Under the pieces are notes generated by a model. That model made no database searches. It was given only the letters and a program-made list of their open reading frames with translations, and had not been told where the DNA came from. A stretch of 64,000 nucleotides of DNA from Streptomyces tuirus (GTDB lineage Bacteria > Actinomycetota > Actinomycetes > Streptomycetales > Streptomycetaceae), in the NCBI GenBank assembly GCA_018195615.1, contig JAGTPG010000001.1, positions 1,922,501 through 1,986,500 of the forward strand, in the 5' to 3' direction. The translations under genes were made by a program, and so were the position numbers. Shown piece after piece: positions 53,480 to 64,000 of the stretch (positions are counted from its first letter, which is position 1; every line of letters begins with the position of its first letter).

Positions 53480-54377
53480 ATGGTTTTCGAACCGCCGAAG
53501 CGTCTGGTCAGGGCGGTCGGTGAGACGGCACCGGACGGTGACGACTGGCTGGAGAAGCTGCCCGAGGCGGCGCAGCAGGCCGTCGCGCTACGCGAGTTGA
53601 CCGTGGAGCGGGTGCAGGTGCCCGGTGGGCGCAGCAGCCTGGTCGTGCTGGTGCGCGGTGCCGACGGGACGCCCGCCGTGCTCAAACTGGCGCCGGGCCG
53701 GGCCCGCCCCGAGGCGGAGCGGGCCGCGCTCGCGCACTGGGGCGGGCGGGGTGCCGTACAGCTGCTCGAATCCGCCGTCACCGAGGGCGTGCTGCTGCTG
53801 GAGCGGCTGCATCCGGATGTGTCGGTGCGGTCGCTGCCGGAGGCGAAGGCGCTGCTGGAGGCCGCGGGGACGCTGCGGCGGCTGTGGGTGGAGCCGCCCG
53901 CCGACTTCCCCTTCGAGACGGTGGCCGAGCGGACCGGGCGGCAGGCCGAGGCGATGCGGGCCAGCGCGCGGGCCGATCCCGAGGTGGCCCCGCTGGTCGA
54001 CCTGGCGCTCGGGCGAGGGAGGAGCTGCTGGCCGCGCCTCCCGATCACCGGCTGCTGCACGGCACGTTCCGGCAGAGCAAGGTGCTCTCCGGTGAGCGGA
54101 TGCCGTGGCTGGCCGTAGGACCCGACCCGGTGGTCGGTGAGTGCGCGTTCGATCTGGCCCGGCTGGTCCGCGACCGGGTGGAGGACCTGATCGCCCAGCC
54201 GTCCGGTGCGGGCACGACCCGGCGTCGGGTGAAGCGGCTCGCGGAGTCGCTCGACGTGGACCAGGACCGGCTGCGGGGTGGACGCTCTTCCGGGCCGTGG
54301 AGTCGGGTGTGCGGGCACGGCGGGTGGGGCGCCCGCGAGATGCGGAGCTGTTGCTGGAGTTCGCCGGGTGGCTTTGA
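53480..54377 (+). CDS. Aminoglycoside-phosphotransferase-fold protein, catalytic residues lost (two frameshifts)
   Basis: About 299 residues after correction. The N-lobe has LVVLVRGADGTPAVLKLAPG with the ATP-binding Lys (K69). In the C-lobe the Brenner-type motif HGDxxxxN reads HGTFRQSK (about H195), so the catalytic Asp is Thr and the Asn is Lys. The following DPxP-like metal motif reads VGPDPVVGECAFDLARL, where the usual first Asp is Gly. It is therefore probably a pseudokinase rather than a resistance enzyme. Frames break near 54010 and in the G run 54276-54279, one base each. Follows the DUF4439 gene by 51 nt. Confidence 0.8.
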
Positions 54378-54789
54378 CCGCCGGGCCGAGCCCGCTCGTG
54401 ACACCGGGCGGGCTTCGGCGGTAGCGGCTCCAGCGGGTTGCGCTCGGGCGAACGGGGGCGGACTCTCGCACAGCGGCCCCCGCCATCACGCAGCGAACCG
54501 GACCGGATCCCGCGGCAGCCACCCCGGCGGCCTCACACCACGAAACGCGCCAACTCCCGCAACCAGCCCCACGGCAGCACACCGCGAACCGGACGAGAAG
54601 CAACGGCAACAGTCCCGGCGCCCTCGCACCACGAAACGCGCCAACTCCCCAGCCACCCCGCGGCAGCACACCGCGAGCGGGACGAGAAGCCGCGGTACTA
54701 CACCCGTCCACCGCGCGGGCGGACTCTCGCAGCCGCGCCCGGGCCAGCGCAGCTCGCGCTGTGCGGGTCCCGGGGCAACGGCGCCCGGG
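54378..54789. repeat. Intergenic region with 91-nt tandem repeats
   Basis: 412 nt without a supported gene between the convergent kinase-fold gene and proS. Copies of CACCACGAAACGCGCCAACT start at 54537 and 54628, 91 nt apart. Each is followed by GGCAGCACACCGCG and by an A/G-rich GGACGAGAAGC. A third, diverged copy begins near 54490 (GCAGCGAACCGGACCGG). The plus strand encodes no supported protein. Terminators for both neighbours would be expected here, but I see no clean hairpin. Confidence 0.7.
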
Positions 54790-56490
54790 TCACGCCGTGA
54801 GTCGGGCGATGGCCTCCTCGACCGTCAGTTCCTCGCGCTCGCCGGTGCGGCGGTCCTTCAGTTCCACCACGCCGTCGGCCGCGCGCCGCCCGGCCACCAG
54901 GATCTGCGGGACGCCGATCAGTTCGGAGTCGGTGAACTTGACGCCCGGGGAGACACCGGCGCGGTCGTCGACGAGCACGCGGACGCCGGCCGCGGCCAGC
55001 TTGCCGGAGATGTCGAGGGCCAGCTCGGTCTGCAGGGCCTTGCCGGCGGCGACCACGTGGACGTCGGCCGGGGCGACCTCCTTGGGCCAGCACAGGCCCT
55101 TGTCGTCGGCGCTCTGCTCGGCGAGGGCGGCGACCGCGCGGGAGACGCCGATGCCGTAGGAGCCCATGGTGACGCGGACCGGCTTGCCGTTCTGGCCGAG
55201 GACGTCGAGCTTGAGGGCGTCGGCGTACTTACGGCCCAGCTGGAAGATGTGGCCGATCTCGATGGCCCGGTCGAGCACGAGGCCGGCGCCGCACTTCGGG
55301 CAGGGGTCGCCCTCCTGCACGACCACGACGTCGACGTACTGGCCGACCTCGAAGTCACGCCCCGCGACGACGTTCTTGGCGTGCGTGCCCGCCTTGTTGG
55401 CGCCGGTGATCCACGCCGTGCCGGGGGCGACGCGCGGGTCGGCGATGTACATGACCTTGTCCAGGCCCTGCGGTCCTACGTAGCCGCGGACCAGGTCGGG
55501 ACGGGCCGCGAAGTCCGTTTCGGTGACCAGTTCGACGGCGGCCGGGGCGAAGTGCGCCTCGACCTTGCCCATGTCGACCTCCCGGTCGCCGGGGACGCCG
55601 ACGGCGACGATCTCGCCGTCGACCTTGACGAGCAGGTTCTTCAGGGTGGCGGAGGCCGGGACGCCGAGGTGGGCGGCGAGGGTCTCGATGGTCGGGGTGT
55701 CGGGGGTGGGGATGTCCTCGGCGGCGGGCACGTCCGCGGCGTCGAGGGGCTTCAGCTCGTACGTGATCGCCTCGGTGTTGGCCGCGAAGTCGCAGTTCGG
55801 GCAGTCCGCGAAGGTGTCCTCGCCGGCCTCGGCCGGGGCGAGGAACTCCTCGGACTTGGAGCCGCCCATCGCGCCGGCGGTGGCCGCGCAGATGCGGTAG
55901 TCGAGGCCGAGGCGCGCGAAGATCCGCTGGTAGGCCTCGCGGTGCAGCGCGTAGGACTGGGCGAGGCCCTCGTCCTCGGTGTCGAAAGAGTAGGAGTCCT
56001 TCATCAGGAACTCGCGGCCGCGCAGGATGCCCGCGCGGGGCCGGGCCTCGTCACGGTACTTGTTCTGGATCTGGTAGAGGATCACCGGCAGGTCCTTGTA
56101 GGAGGACGCCTGGTCCTTCACCAGCAGGGTGAAGATCTCCTCGTGGGTGGGGCCGAGGAGGTAGTCGCCGCCCTTGCGGTCCTGGAGGCGGAACAGCTCG
56201 GGGCCGTACTCGTCCCAGCGGCCGGTGGCGTCGTAGGGCTCGCGCGGCAGGATGGCGGGGAGCAGCACCTCCTGGGCGCCGATGGCGTCCATCTCCTCAC
56301 GGACGACGCGCTCCACGTTGGCCAGGACCCGCTTGCCGAGGGGCAGCCAGCTCCAGATGCCGGCGGCGGTACGGCGCACGTACCCGGCGCGGACGAGCAG
56401 CTTGTGGCTGAGGACCTCGGCGTCCGCCGGGTCGTCGCGCAACGTCTTCGCCATCAACTGGGACATGCGCTGGACCGGTACGTTCGCCAT
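54790..56490 (-). CDS. proS: Prolyl-tRNA synthetase (bacterial type)
   Basis: Class II synthetase charging tRNA-Pro. 566 residues. N-terminal motif 1 region, motif 2 FRDEARPR-type sequence ([20 protein letters not shown]), GPTHEEIF, an inserted YbaK-type editing domain (about 230-390) and motif 3 [15 protein letters not shown] and CPNCDF cysteine pairs are visible. ATG 56488-56490 is backed by AGGAG about 10 nt upstream. Intact frame. Confidence 0.96.
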   Translation of the reverse strand: MANVPVQRMSQLMAKTLRDDPADAEVLSHKLLVRAGYVRRTAAGIWSWLPLGKRVLANVERVVREEMDAIGAQEVLLPAILPREPYDATGRWDEYGPELFRLQDRKGGDYLLGPTHEEIFTLLVKDQASSYKDLPVILYQIQNKYRDEARPRAGILRGREFLMKDSYSFDTEDEGLAQSYALHREAYQRIFARLGLDYRICAATAGAMGGSKSEEFLAPAEAGEDTFADCPNCDFAANTEAITYELKPLDAADVPAAEDIPTPDTPTIETLAAHLGVPASATLKNLLVKVDGEIVAVGVPGDREVDMGKVEAHFAPAAVELVTETDFAARPDLVRGYVGPQGLDKVMYIADPRVAPGTAWITGANKAGTHAKNVVAGRDFEVGQYVDVVVVQEGDPCPKCGAGLVLDRAIEIGHIFQLGRKYADALKLDVLGQNGKPVRVTMGSYGIGVSRAVAALAEQSADDKGLCWPKEVAPADVHVVAAGKALQTELALDISGKLAAAGVRVLVDDRAGVSPGVKFTDSELIGVPQILVAGRRAADGVVELKDRRTGEREELTVEEAIARLTA

Positions 56491-56562
56491 GGCTCTTCTG
56501 CTCCTGCTGCGTGTAGGTGATGGCAGGAGGTTATCCGGGGGGTGCGCGGCGGTGGAAATCGG

Positions 56563-57093
56563 TTAGCGGCGGAGCAGGGGGAGCGGGGCTCCCATCACCG
56601 CGTACGGCTTGGGGGCGCTCGGGAAGAGGACCTGGCGGGCCAGGTCCTGGTAGCCGAGCGAGCGGTAGAGGGCGCGGGCGGGGCTCTCGGTGTCGATCGC
56701 GGAGAGGATCGAACGGGGTTCGGTGGCGCCGTCGGTGATCGTGGTGATCAGGGAGCGGCCGATGCCGCGGTTCTGGTAGCCGGGGTGGACGTGCAGTTCC
56801 GTGATCACGAAGGAGTCGTCGAGCCAGTGGTCGTGGCGGTTCGCTCTGAGGTACGGCTCCACGACGGTGGACCACCAGTGGGTGCGGTCGTTGGGCATGC
56901 CGTAGACGAAGCCGACCAGGTTGCCGCCGGTTGTTGCGCCGAGGGCGCGGGCGCCCGGGTAGGTCATGTGGCGGAGGACGATCTGACGGCGTACGGCTAC
57001 TTCGTCGGGGCCCAGACCGAATGCCACGGCTTGGACTTCCAGTGCCTCGTCGACGTGAGCGGAGAGGTCGAGGGGGCCGATCACCAAGTCCAT
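56563..57093 (-). CDS. GNAT-family acetyltransferase
   Basis: 176 residues. The acetyl-CoA loop is HPGYQNRGIGRSLI (V/I-x-P-x-x-Q/R-x-x-G-x-G/A). C-terminal ARALYRSLGYQDL is the usual GNAT end. Substrate unknown. 58 nt downstream of a second GNAT gene, probably cotranscribed. Intact. Confidence 0.88.
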   Translation of the reverse strand: MDLVIGPLDLSAHVDEALEVQAVAFGLGPDEVAVRRQIVLRHMTYPGARALGATTGGNLVGFVYGMPNDRTHWWSTVVEPYLRANRHDHWLDDSFVITELHVHPGYQNRGIGRSLITTITDGATEPRSILSAIDTESPARALYRSLGYQDLARQVLFPSAPKPYAVMGAPLPLLRR

Positions 57094-57151
57094 GGCGGGG
57101 AGCCTACAGGGGGTTTCGGTTGCCGGCCGGGTGCCGGTCGGAAGTGGGTCT

Positions 57152-57998
57152 TCAGAACAGGACGCTCATGAAGGCACCGACTTCTTGGAAGCCAACCCTC
57201 TGATAGGCCCTGCGGGCCGCCGTGTTGAAGTCGTTCACGTAGAGGCTGACGACCGGGGCGACATCGGCCAGGGCGTAGCGGAGGACCGCCGCCATGCCGG
57301 GGGCCGCCAGGCCGGTGCCCCGGTACTCGGGGCCACCCATACGCCCTGGATCTGGCAGGCGCGGTCCGTCGCGGCGCCGATCTCGGCCTTGAAGACGACC
57401 TTGCCCTCCGCGTCGAAGCGGGCGAAGGCGCGGCCGGAGCCGACGAGTTCGGCGACGCGGGCCTGGTAGAGGAGGCCGCCGTCGCCGGCCAGCGGGGAGA
57501 CGCCGACCTCCTCGGTGAACATCGCCACACACGCCGGCATGATCTTCTCCATCTCGTCCTTGCGGACGCGGCGGAGGTAGGGGTCCGGGGTGACGGCGTC
57601 CGGCAGCCGGTCGGTGACCATGAGCGGCTGGTGGCGGCGGACCTCGCGGGCCGGGCCCCACTGGGGTTCCAGCAGTCGCCACAGGTCGGCGGTGGCCGCG
57701 GCGGGCCGACGATGGAGGAACAGCGGCGGCCGGCCCGGCGGGCGCGGTCGGCGAAGGCGCGGACGGCGCGTGGACCGGCGCAGATCGGGACGAGGTTGGC
57801 ACCGGCGTAGCACAGGGACGTCAGCATGCCGTCCTCGTACCAGCCCCACATCTCTCCGCCGAGCCGCCACGGGTCGAGACCGGCGATCTGCACCCGTGAC
57901 GTCACGAAGGCGTTCGCGACCGGCTCGCGGTCGAGTACGGCGAGCGCGGCGTCCAGGTCGCTCGGTTCGAGGACCCGGGAGGTGGTCTGCGTCAACAC
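57152..57998 (-). CDS. DUF4081 + GNAT acetyltransferase (two frameshifts)
   Basis: About 282 residues. N-terminal DUF4081-like part (DLDAALAVLDREPVANAFV, MWGWYEDG) and a C-terminal GNAT domain with YRGTGLAAPGMAAVLRYAL and the end DFNTAARRAYQRVGFQEVG. GTG at 57996-57998 (VLTQTTSRVL). One base is lost at about 57703-57707 and one in the G run 57329-57332. Substrate unknown. It lies between the GNAT gene at 56563 and ispG. Confidence 0.83.
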
Positions 57999-58102
57999 GT
58001 GCGGGGCCTCACACACTGGGGTCGGCTTGGTCTCCGCACTATAGCTGCGCTGCTTGGGCGGGGCGCCTTGGAGCTCGGGAGTGACGGTTTGGCGGCGGGT
58101 GC

Positions 58103-58141
58103 GGGTGCGTGGTGGCTTGTCGCGCAGTTCCCCGCGCCCCT
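58103..58141. repeat. 39-nt dispersed intergenic repeat, copy 2 (inverted)
   Basis: Reverse complement of the element at 39863-39901 with two differences in 39 nt. It lies between the DUF4081-GNAT gene and ispG, beyond the ispG stop. Confidence 0.8.
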
Positions 58142-58174
58142 GAAAGCCCGACCCCGCCGGCGGCATGGAAAGGC

Positions 58175-59330
<1,156 letters not shown>

Positions 59331-59452
59331 CTGCTGTGCAACCCCAAGTCGTGGATCAAGGTCCGGTCCCGTGAGCAGCGGGCTCCGAGCTTCGAGATTA
59401 CGGCACATGCCGTGGCCCGGGCACATCCCGCCCGCATTGCCACTCCATGGGA

Positions 59453-59483
59453 GGCGGCCCGGCACAAAGTGTGCCGGGCCGCC
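59453..59483 (-). terminator. Perfect 14-bp terminator after site-2 protease gene
   Basis: GGCGGCCCGGCACA at 59453-59466, AAG loop, and exact complement at 59470-59483. It lies 16 nt past the stop codon and separates the dxr-protease unit from ispG. Confidence 0.8.
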
Positions 59484-59498
59484 ACGAACCGCGTATGA

Positions 59499-60800
59499 CT
59501 AGGAGATTCTCACCGGGTTAACCACGTCCGCGATCAGCACCAGGATCGTGAAGCAGATGAAGATCCGGCGACCACGTACGCGACCGGCATGAGCTTCGCC
59601 ACGTCGAAGGGCCGGGGTCCGGCCGGCGCAGCACCTTGGCCGTGTTGCGGCGCAGCGACTCCCACAGGGCGCCCGCGATGTGGCCGCCGTCGAGCGGCAG
59701 CAGCGGGAGCATGTTGAACAGGAACAGGGAGAGGTTGAAGCCGGCGACCAGCATCAGGGCCATGGCCAGCTGCTGGGTGGGCGGGATGTCCAGGGTGAAG
59801 ATCTCGCCCCCGACGCGGGCGGCTCCGACCACGCCCATCGGGGAGTCGGCCTCGCGCGGGGCGCCGTCGAAGGCCGCGTTCCACAGGGCCGGGATCTTGC
59901 TGGGCAGGGCGGCGAGGGAGTCGACGGCCTCCCCGATCCGGTCGCCCATCCAGGTCACGGAGTCGCCGAAGTCCTGCTTGACCACGCCGGTGGCGGCGCT
60001 GAAGCCGAGGAAGCCGGCCTGGACGTACTGGCCCTCGACGATCTGTCCGCCGGAGTCCTTCTTGGCGACCTGGTTGGTGGCGATCTTCGCCTGCAGGGTG
60101 ACGTCCTGGCCCTTGCGGTCGACGACGATCGGCACCTCCTTGCCTGGGGTGGCGCGGATGAGGTCGGACAGCTTGTTCCAGTCGTCGGTCTTGACGCCGT
60201 TGAAGGAGACGATCTTGTCGCCCGCCTTGAGACCGGCCGCGGCGGCGGGGCTGGCCGGGTCGCCCTTCTCGCACTTGTCGCGGTTCTCGCTCTGGGCGAT
60301 GACGCACTGGGAGACGGAGCTGACCGTGGTGGTCTGCTGGGTGATGCCGAAGCCCATCAGGACGGTGAGGAACAGCGCCACCGCCAGGACCAGGTTCATG
60401 AAGGGGCCCGCGAACATGACGATCACGCGCTTCCAGGGGCGCGCGTGTAGAACATGCGCTTCTCGTCGCCCGGCCCGAGCTCCTCGTAGGCGGCGGAGCG
60501 GGCGTCCTCGATCATGCCGCGCCACGGTGAGGTGGAGCGGGCCTCCAGGCGGCCGTCGGGGCCGGGCGGGAACATGCCGATCATGCGGATGTAGCCGCCG
60601 AACGGGACGGCCTTGATGCCGTACTCGGTCTCGCCCTTGTGCCGTGACCAGATCGTCGGGCCGAAGCCGACCATGTACTGCGGCACGCGGATGCCGAACA
60701 GCTTGGCGAACGACAGGTGCCCCAGCTCGTGCCACGCGATCGAGAACAGCAGGCCGATCACGAAGAGGCCTATGCCGAGGATGAACATCAGGGTCGTCAT
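59499..60800 (-). CDS. M50 site-2 zinc metalloprotease (RseP-like; three frameshifts)
   Basis: Intramembrane protease cleaving membrane-bound anti-sigma factors or signal peptides. About 434 residues. HELGH zinc motif in the first helix ([15 protein letters not shown], about 20-30), a PDZ domain ([15 protein letters not shown]) and a C-terminal LDGGH helix ([14 protein letters not shown]). ATG 60798-60800 overlaps the dxr stop (ATGA). Single bases are lost at the G run 60436-60439, at 59609-59611 and at 59567-59568; the end is VVNPVRIS. Substrate unknown; sigma regulation is typical of the family. Confidence 0.93.
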
Positions 60801-62052
60801 GCACGGGCCTCCGCCGTCTGTGCCGCCAGTTGCCGGGCCCGGGTCCGCGCCCAGGTCTCCGCTTCGAGGACGTCCGACACGGTGAGTGAGGTTCCCGTAC
60901 GCGGGGTGCCGTGCTCCTCGACGACCCGGGTGACGGTCTCCATGATCCCGTTGAAGGGCAGTGCGCCCTGGCGGAATGCCTCCACGCACTCCTCGTTGGC
61001 CGCATTGAACACCGCCGGGGCGGTGCCCGCGAGCTCGCCGACGTGCCGGGCGAGGTTCACCGAGGGGAAGGCCTCGTTGTCGAGCGGGAAGAACTCCCAG
61101 GTCGAGGCCTTGCTCCAGTCGAAGGTGGGCGCCGCGTCGGGGACGCGTTCGGGCCAGCCGAGGCCGATGGCGATGGGCCCGCGCATGTCGGGCGGGGTCG
61201 CCTGGGCCAGTGTCGATCCATCCGTGAACTCAACCATCGAGTGGACATACGACTGGGGATGCACGACGACCTCAATGCGGTCGAAGGGAAGGTCGTAGAG
61301 GAGGTGGGCCTCGATGACCTCCAGACCCTTGTTGACGAGGGTCGCGGAGTTGATCGTGATGACCGGGCCCATGGCCCAGGTGGGGTGCGCGAGGGCGTCC
61401 TCGACGGTGACGTGGGCCAGCTCCGCCTTCGTACGGCCTCTGAAGGGGCCGCCGGACGCGGTGACCACCAGCTTGCGGACGTCGGCGCGGGTGCCGGCGG
61501 CCAGGGCCTGGAAGAGGGCGGCGTGCTCGGAGTCGACCGGGATGATCTGGCCGGGCTTGGCGAGGGCCTTGACCAGCGGGCCGCCCACGATGAGCGACTC
61601 CTTGTTGGCGAGCGCGAGGGTGCGGCCCGCCTCCAGGGCGGCGAGGGTCGGGGCGAGTCCGATGGAGCCGGTGATGCCGTTCAGGACGGTGTGGCAGTCG
61701 GACGCCGCGAGCTGCGTGGCCGCGTCCGGGCCGGCCAGGATCTCGGGGAGCGGCTCGTCCGTGCCGTACTGCGCGGTGAGCGCCTCGCGCAGGGCCGGGA
61801 CGACGTCCTCGCGGGCGACGGCGACCGTGCGCGCCCGCAGCCGGTACGCCTGCTCGGCGAGGAGGGCGATCCGGCCGCCGTTGGCGGACAGGCCGGTGAC
61901 CCGGAACCGGTCGGGATTGCGCAGCACGAGATCGATGGCCTGCGTGCCGATGGACCCGGTGGAGCCGAGGATCACCACGTCCTTCGGGCCGTCGCCCGCT
62001 ACGGGATCGTAGACGAGGTGCGGGTCGGCGAGGGGGCTGGACTGTCGCTCAT
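60797..62052 (-). CDS. dxr: 1-deoxy-D-xylulose 5-phosphate reductoisomerase (one frameshift)
   Basis: First committed MEP-pathway step, DXP to MEP with NADPH. About 419 residues. Nucleotide loop LGSTGSIG, active-site NKESLI and SEHAALFQ, and [15 protein letters not shown] 62050-62052 gives MSDSPAP; one base lost from the G run 62032-62036 (plus strand) restores [11 protein letters not shown] before the conserved start of the fold. It overlaps the protease gene by 4 nt. Confidence 0.94.
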
Positions 62053-62104
62053 TCCTCCATTGTTGCCGTAAGGGTCGTGTGTGAGGACAGCGCGTCCCCC
62101 TCCC

Positions 62105-62135
62105 GGGGGCGCGCGCCGTACCGGCTCGCGCCCCC
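62105..62135 (-). terminator. Terminator after acyl-CoA dehydrogenase gene
   Basis: 9-bp stem GGGGGCGCG at 62105-62113 with complement at 62127-62135, 15-45 nt past the stop codon, before dxr. Confidence 0.65.
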
Positions 62136-62149
62136 CCATGAGGGCCGGC

Positions 62150-64000
62150 TTACCGGATCGGCCGGTGGACGTTCTCCCTCTGGGACGGGCCCGGGGTCGC
62201 GTCCGCGATCCACGGTCCGTCGGTCGACGGGTCGACGATGCCCTGTTCCAGCCACTCGTAGGTGCCGGACAGGACGCCCTTGACGACCTTGCGGTCGAGG
62301 TCGTCGGTGTTGGCCCACAGGCGGGTGAAGAGCTCCTCGACGCGGATCCGGGACTGGCGGCAGAAGACGTCGGCGAGCTGGTAGGCCTCGCGGCCGTGGT
62401 CGCCCTGGCTGCGCAGGAGTTCGGCGCGGACGCAGGCCGCGCTCATGGCGAACAGTTCGGCGCCGATGTCGACGATCCGGCCCAGGAAGCCCTGCTTGGA
62501 CTCCATCCGGCCCTGCCAGCGGGACATGCCGTAGAAGGTGGAGCGGGCCAGCTTGCGGGCGGTGCGTTCGACGTAGCGCAGGTGCCCGGAGAGGTCCACG
62601 CCGTGTTTGAACTCGCCGTACGAGGTGGGCAGCTGGCCCGGTCCGGCGACCAGCTTGGGGAGCCACTTGGCGTAGAAGGCGCCCGCGTTCGCGCCGGCCT
62701 TGGCCTTGTCGCCGAGGGACTTCTCGGGGTCGATGAGGTCGCCGGCCACGGAGAGGTGGGCGTCGACGGCCTCGCGGGCGATCAGCAGGTGCATGATCTC
62801 CGTGGAGCCCTCGAAGATGCGGTTGATGCGCAGGTCGCGCAGCAGCTGCTCGGCGGGGACGCCGCGCTCGCCGCGGGCCCTCAGGGACTCGGCCGTCTCG
62901 AAGCCCCGGCCGCCGCGGATCTGGACGAGCTCGTCGGCCATCGTCCAGGCCATCTCGGAGGCGTACAGCTTGGCGAGGGCGCCTTCGATGCGGATGTCGT
63001 TGCGGTCCTCGTCGGCCATCTGGGAGGCGAGGTCCGTCACGGCCTCCAGGGCGAAGGTGGTGGCCGCGATGAAGGAGATCTTGGAGCCGACCGCCTCGTG
63101 GTGCGCGACGGGCTTGCCCCACTGCTCGCGGGCCGCCGACCATTCCCGGGCGATCTTCAGGCACCACTTGCCGGCCGCCACGCAGGACGCGGGCAGGGAC
63201 AGCCGCCCGGTGTTGAGCGTGGTCAGGGCGATCTTCAGGCCCTGGCCCTCCTCGCCGACGCGGTTGGCGGCGGGGACCCGGACCTGGTGGAAGCGGGTGA
63301 CGCCGTTCTCGATGCCGCGCAGACCCATGAAGGCGTTGCGGTTCTCGACGGTGACGCCGGGTGAGTTGGTCTCCACGACGAAGGCCGTGATGCCGCCCCG
63401 GTGGCCCTCGCTCCTCGGCACCCGGGCCATCACGACCAGCAGGTCGGCGACGACACCATTGGTGGTCCACAGCTTCACGCCGTCGAGGACGTAGTCGTCC
63501 CCGTCGGGCACGGCGGTGGTGGCGAGGCGGGCCGGGTCGGAGCCGACATCGGGCTCGGTGAGCAGGAAGGCGCTGATGTCCGTGCGGGCACAGCGCGGCA
63601 GGAAGCGCTCACGCTGCTCATCGGTGCCGAACAGCTTCAGCGGCTGCGGCACGCCGATCGACTGGTGCGCGGAGAGCAGCACGCCGATCGCGGGGCTGGC
63701 GGAGCCGACCAGCGCGAGCGCCTTGTTGTAGTACACCTGCGTGAGGCCCAGCCCGCCGTACTTGGTGCCGATCTTCATGCCGAAGGCACCGAGGTCCTTC
63801 AGGCCGTCGATCACGTCGTCGGGGATCCGGGCCTCGCGCTCGATGAGGGCACCGTCGACCTTCGTCTCGACGAAGTCGCGGAGCTTGGCGAGGAACTCCT
63901 CGCCGCGCTGGGCCGCCTCCTCGGCCGGGAGGGGGTGGGGGTGGATGAGGTCGAGCCGGAAGCGGCCGAGGAACAGCTCCTTGGCGAAGCTGGGCTTGCG
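62150..64000 (-). CDS. Acyl-CoA dehydrogenase (partial, 5' end outside window)
   Basis: FAD enzyme introducing the 2,3-double bond of acyl-CoA. About 616 residues are visible and the N-terminus is beyond 64000. FAD/substrate loop FLLTEPDVGSDP, WTTNG, and the signature RIFEGSTEIMHLLIA (normally YEGT-type) are present, followed by a long C-terminal extension of about 170 residues beyond the usual 380-aa core. The extension, ending PSQRENVHRPIR, suggests the large FadE-like type. Intact frame. Confidence 0.9.
   Translation of the reverse strand, partial: RKPSFAKELFLGRFRLDLIHPHPLPAEEAAQRGEEFLAKLRDFVETKVDGALIEREARIPDDVIDGLKDLGAFGMKIGTKYGGLGLTQVYYNKALALVGSASPAIGVLLSAHQSIGVPQPLKLFGTDEQRERFLPRCARTDISAFLLTEPDVGSDPARLATTAVPDGDDYVLDGVKLWTTNGVVADLLVVMARVPRSEGHRGGITAFVVETNSPGVTVENRNAFMGLRGIENGVTRFHQVRVPAANRVGEEGQGLKIALTTLNTGRLSLPASCVAAGKWCLKIAREWSAAREQWGKPVAHHEAVGSKISFIAATTFALEAVTDLASQMADEDRNDIRIEGALAKLYASEMAWTMADELVQIRGGRGFETAESLRARGERGVPAEQLLRDLRINRIFEGSTEIMHLLIAREAVDAHLSVAGDLIDPEKSLGDKAKAGANAGAFYAKWLPKLVAGPGQLPTSYGEFKHGVDLSGHLRYVERTARKLARSTFYGMSRWQGRMESKQGFLGRIVDIGAELFAMSAACVRAELLRSQGDHGREAYQLADVFCRQSRIRVEELFTRLWANTDDLDRKVVKGVLSGTYEWLEQGIVDPSTDGPWIADATPGPSQRENVHRPIR

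Noticed and set aside
54378..54789. Proline/threonine-rich small protein encoded by the 91-nt repeats
   Set aside because: 91 is not a multiple of three, so copies fall in different frames, and there is no start with a ribosome site.

Overview
The window is chromosomal DNA of a high-GC actinomycete, almost certainly a Streptomyces. Third codon positions are overwhelmingly G/C, GTG and TTG starts are common, and the gene order matches my memory of the S. coelicolor chromosome around SCO5690-SCO5745 (rnj, dapA, thyX ... pnp, rpsO, a type VII secretion cluster, ribF, truB, rbfA, infB, nusA, rimP, proS, ispG, site-2 protease, dxr). I saw no tRNA, rRNA, CRISPR array, insertion sequence or prophage.

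Layout. 1-9676 holds conserved housekeeping genes: RNase J (partial), lysine biosynthesis (dapA, dapB), thymidylate synthase ThyX, an M16 peptidase overlapping pnp, rpsO, and small membrane or DUF genes. 9768-33715 is a compact ESX-type type VII secretion system (T7SS): EccD, EccC, two WXG100 proteins, two mycosins, EccB, EccE, a MinD/EspI-like ATPase with very proline-rich flanks, and a middle block (18230-24768) of uncharacterised WXG-type, lipoprotein and small membrane proteins that look like substrates or accessories. 34012-39863 is a five-gene peptide-type ABC importer operon whose genes overlap by 4 nt. 39913-52189 (all minus) is the rimP-nusA-ylxR-infB-ylxP-rbfA-truB-ribF translation operon, with a 1178-residue trypsin-like/NTPase protein sitting between truB and ribF. 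52419-54377 is a small lipoprotein/ferritin-like/kinase-fold group. 54790-64000 (minus) carries proS, two acetyltransferases, ispG, the M50 site-2 protease, dxr and a partial acyl-CoA dehydrogenase.

Co-operation. EccB/C/D/E and a mycosin would form the membrane secretion machine. The WXG100 pair and the larger WXG-like proteins are candidate cargo. Dxr and IspG are two steps of the MEP isoprenoid pathway and flank an intramembrane protease. RimP, NusA, YlxR, IF-2, RbfA and TruB serve transcription-translation and 30S maturation. Strong perfect hairpins close most transcription units.

Data quality. About twenty genes are broken by single-base losses, nearly always inside a run of C or G, and the correct protein resumes in the next frame. 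These look like homopolymer errors in the assembly rather than mutations, so such genes are annotated as full length with the break positions given. The most interesting biology is the T7SS accessory block, the mycosin lacking its oxyanion-hole asparagine, the pseudo-trypsin/NTPase fusion, and an apparent pseudokinase.
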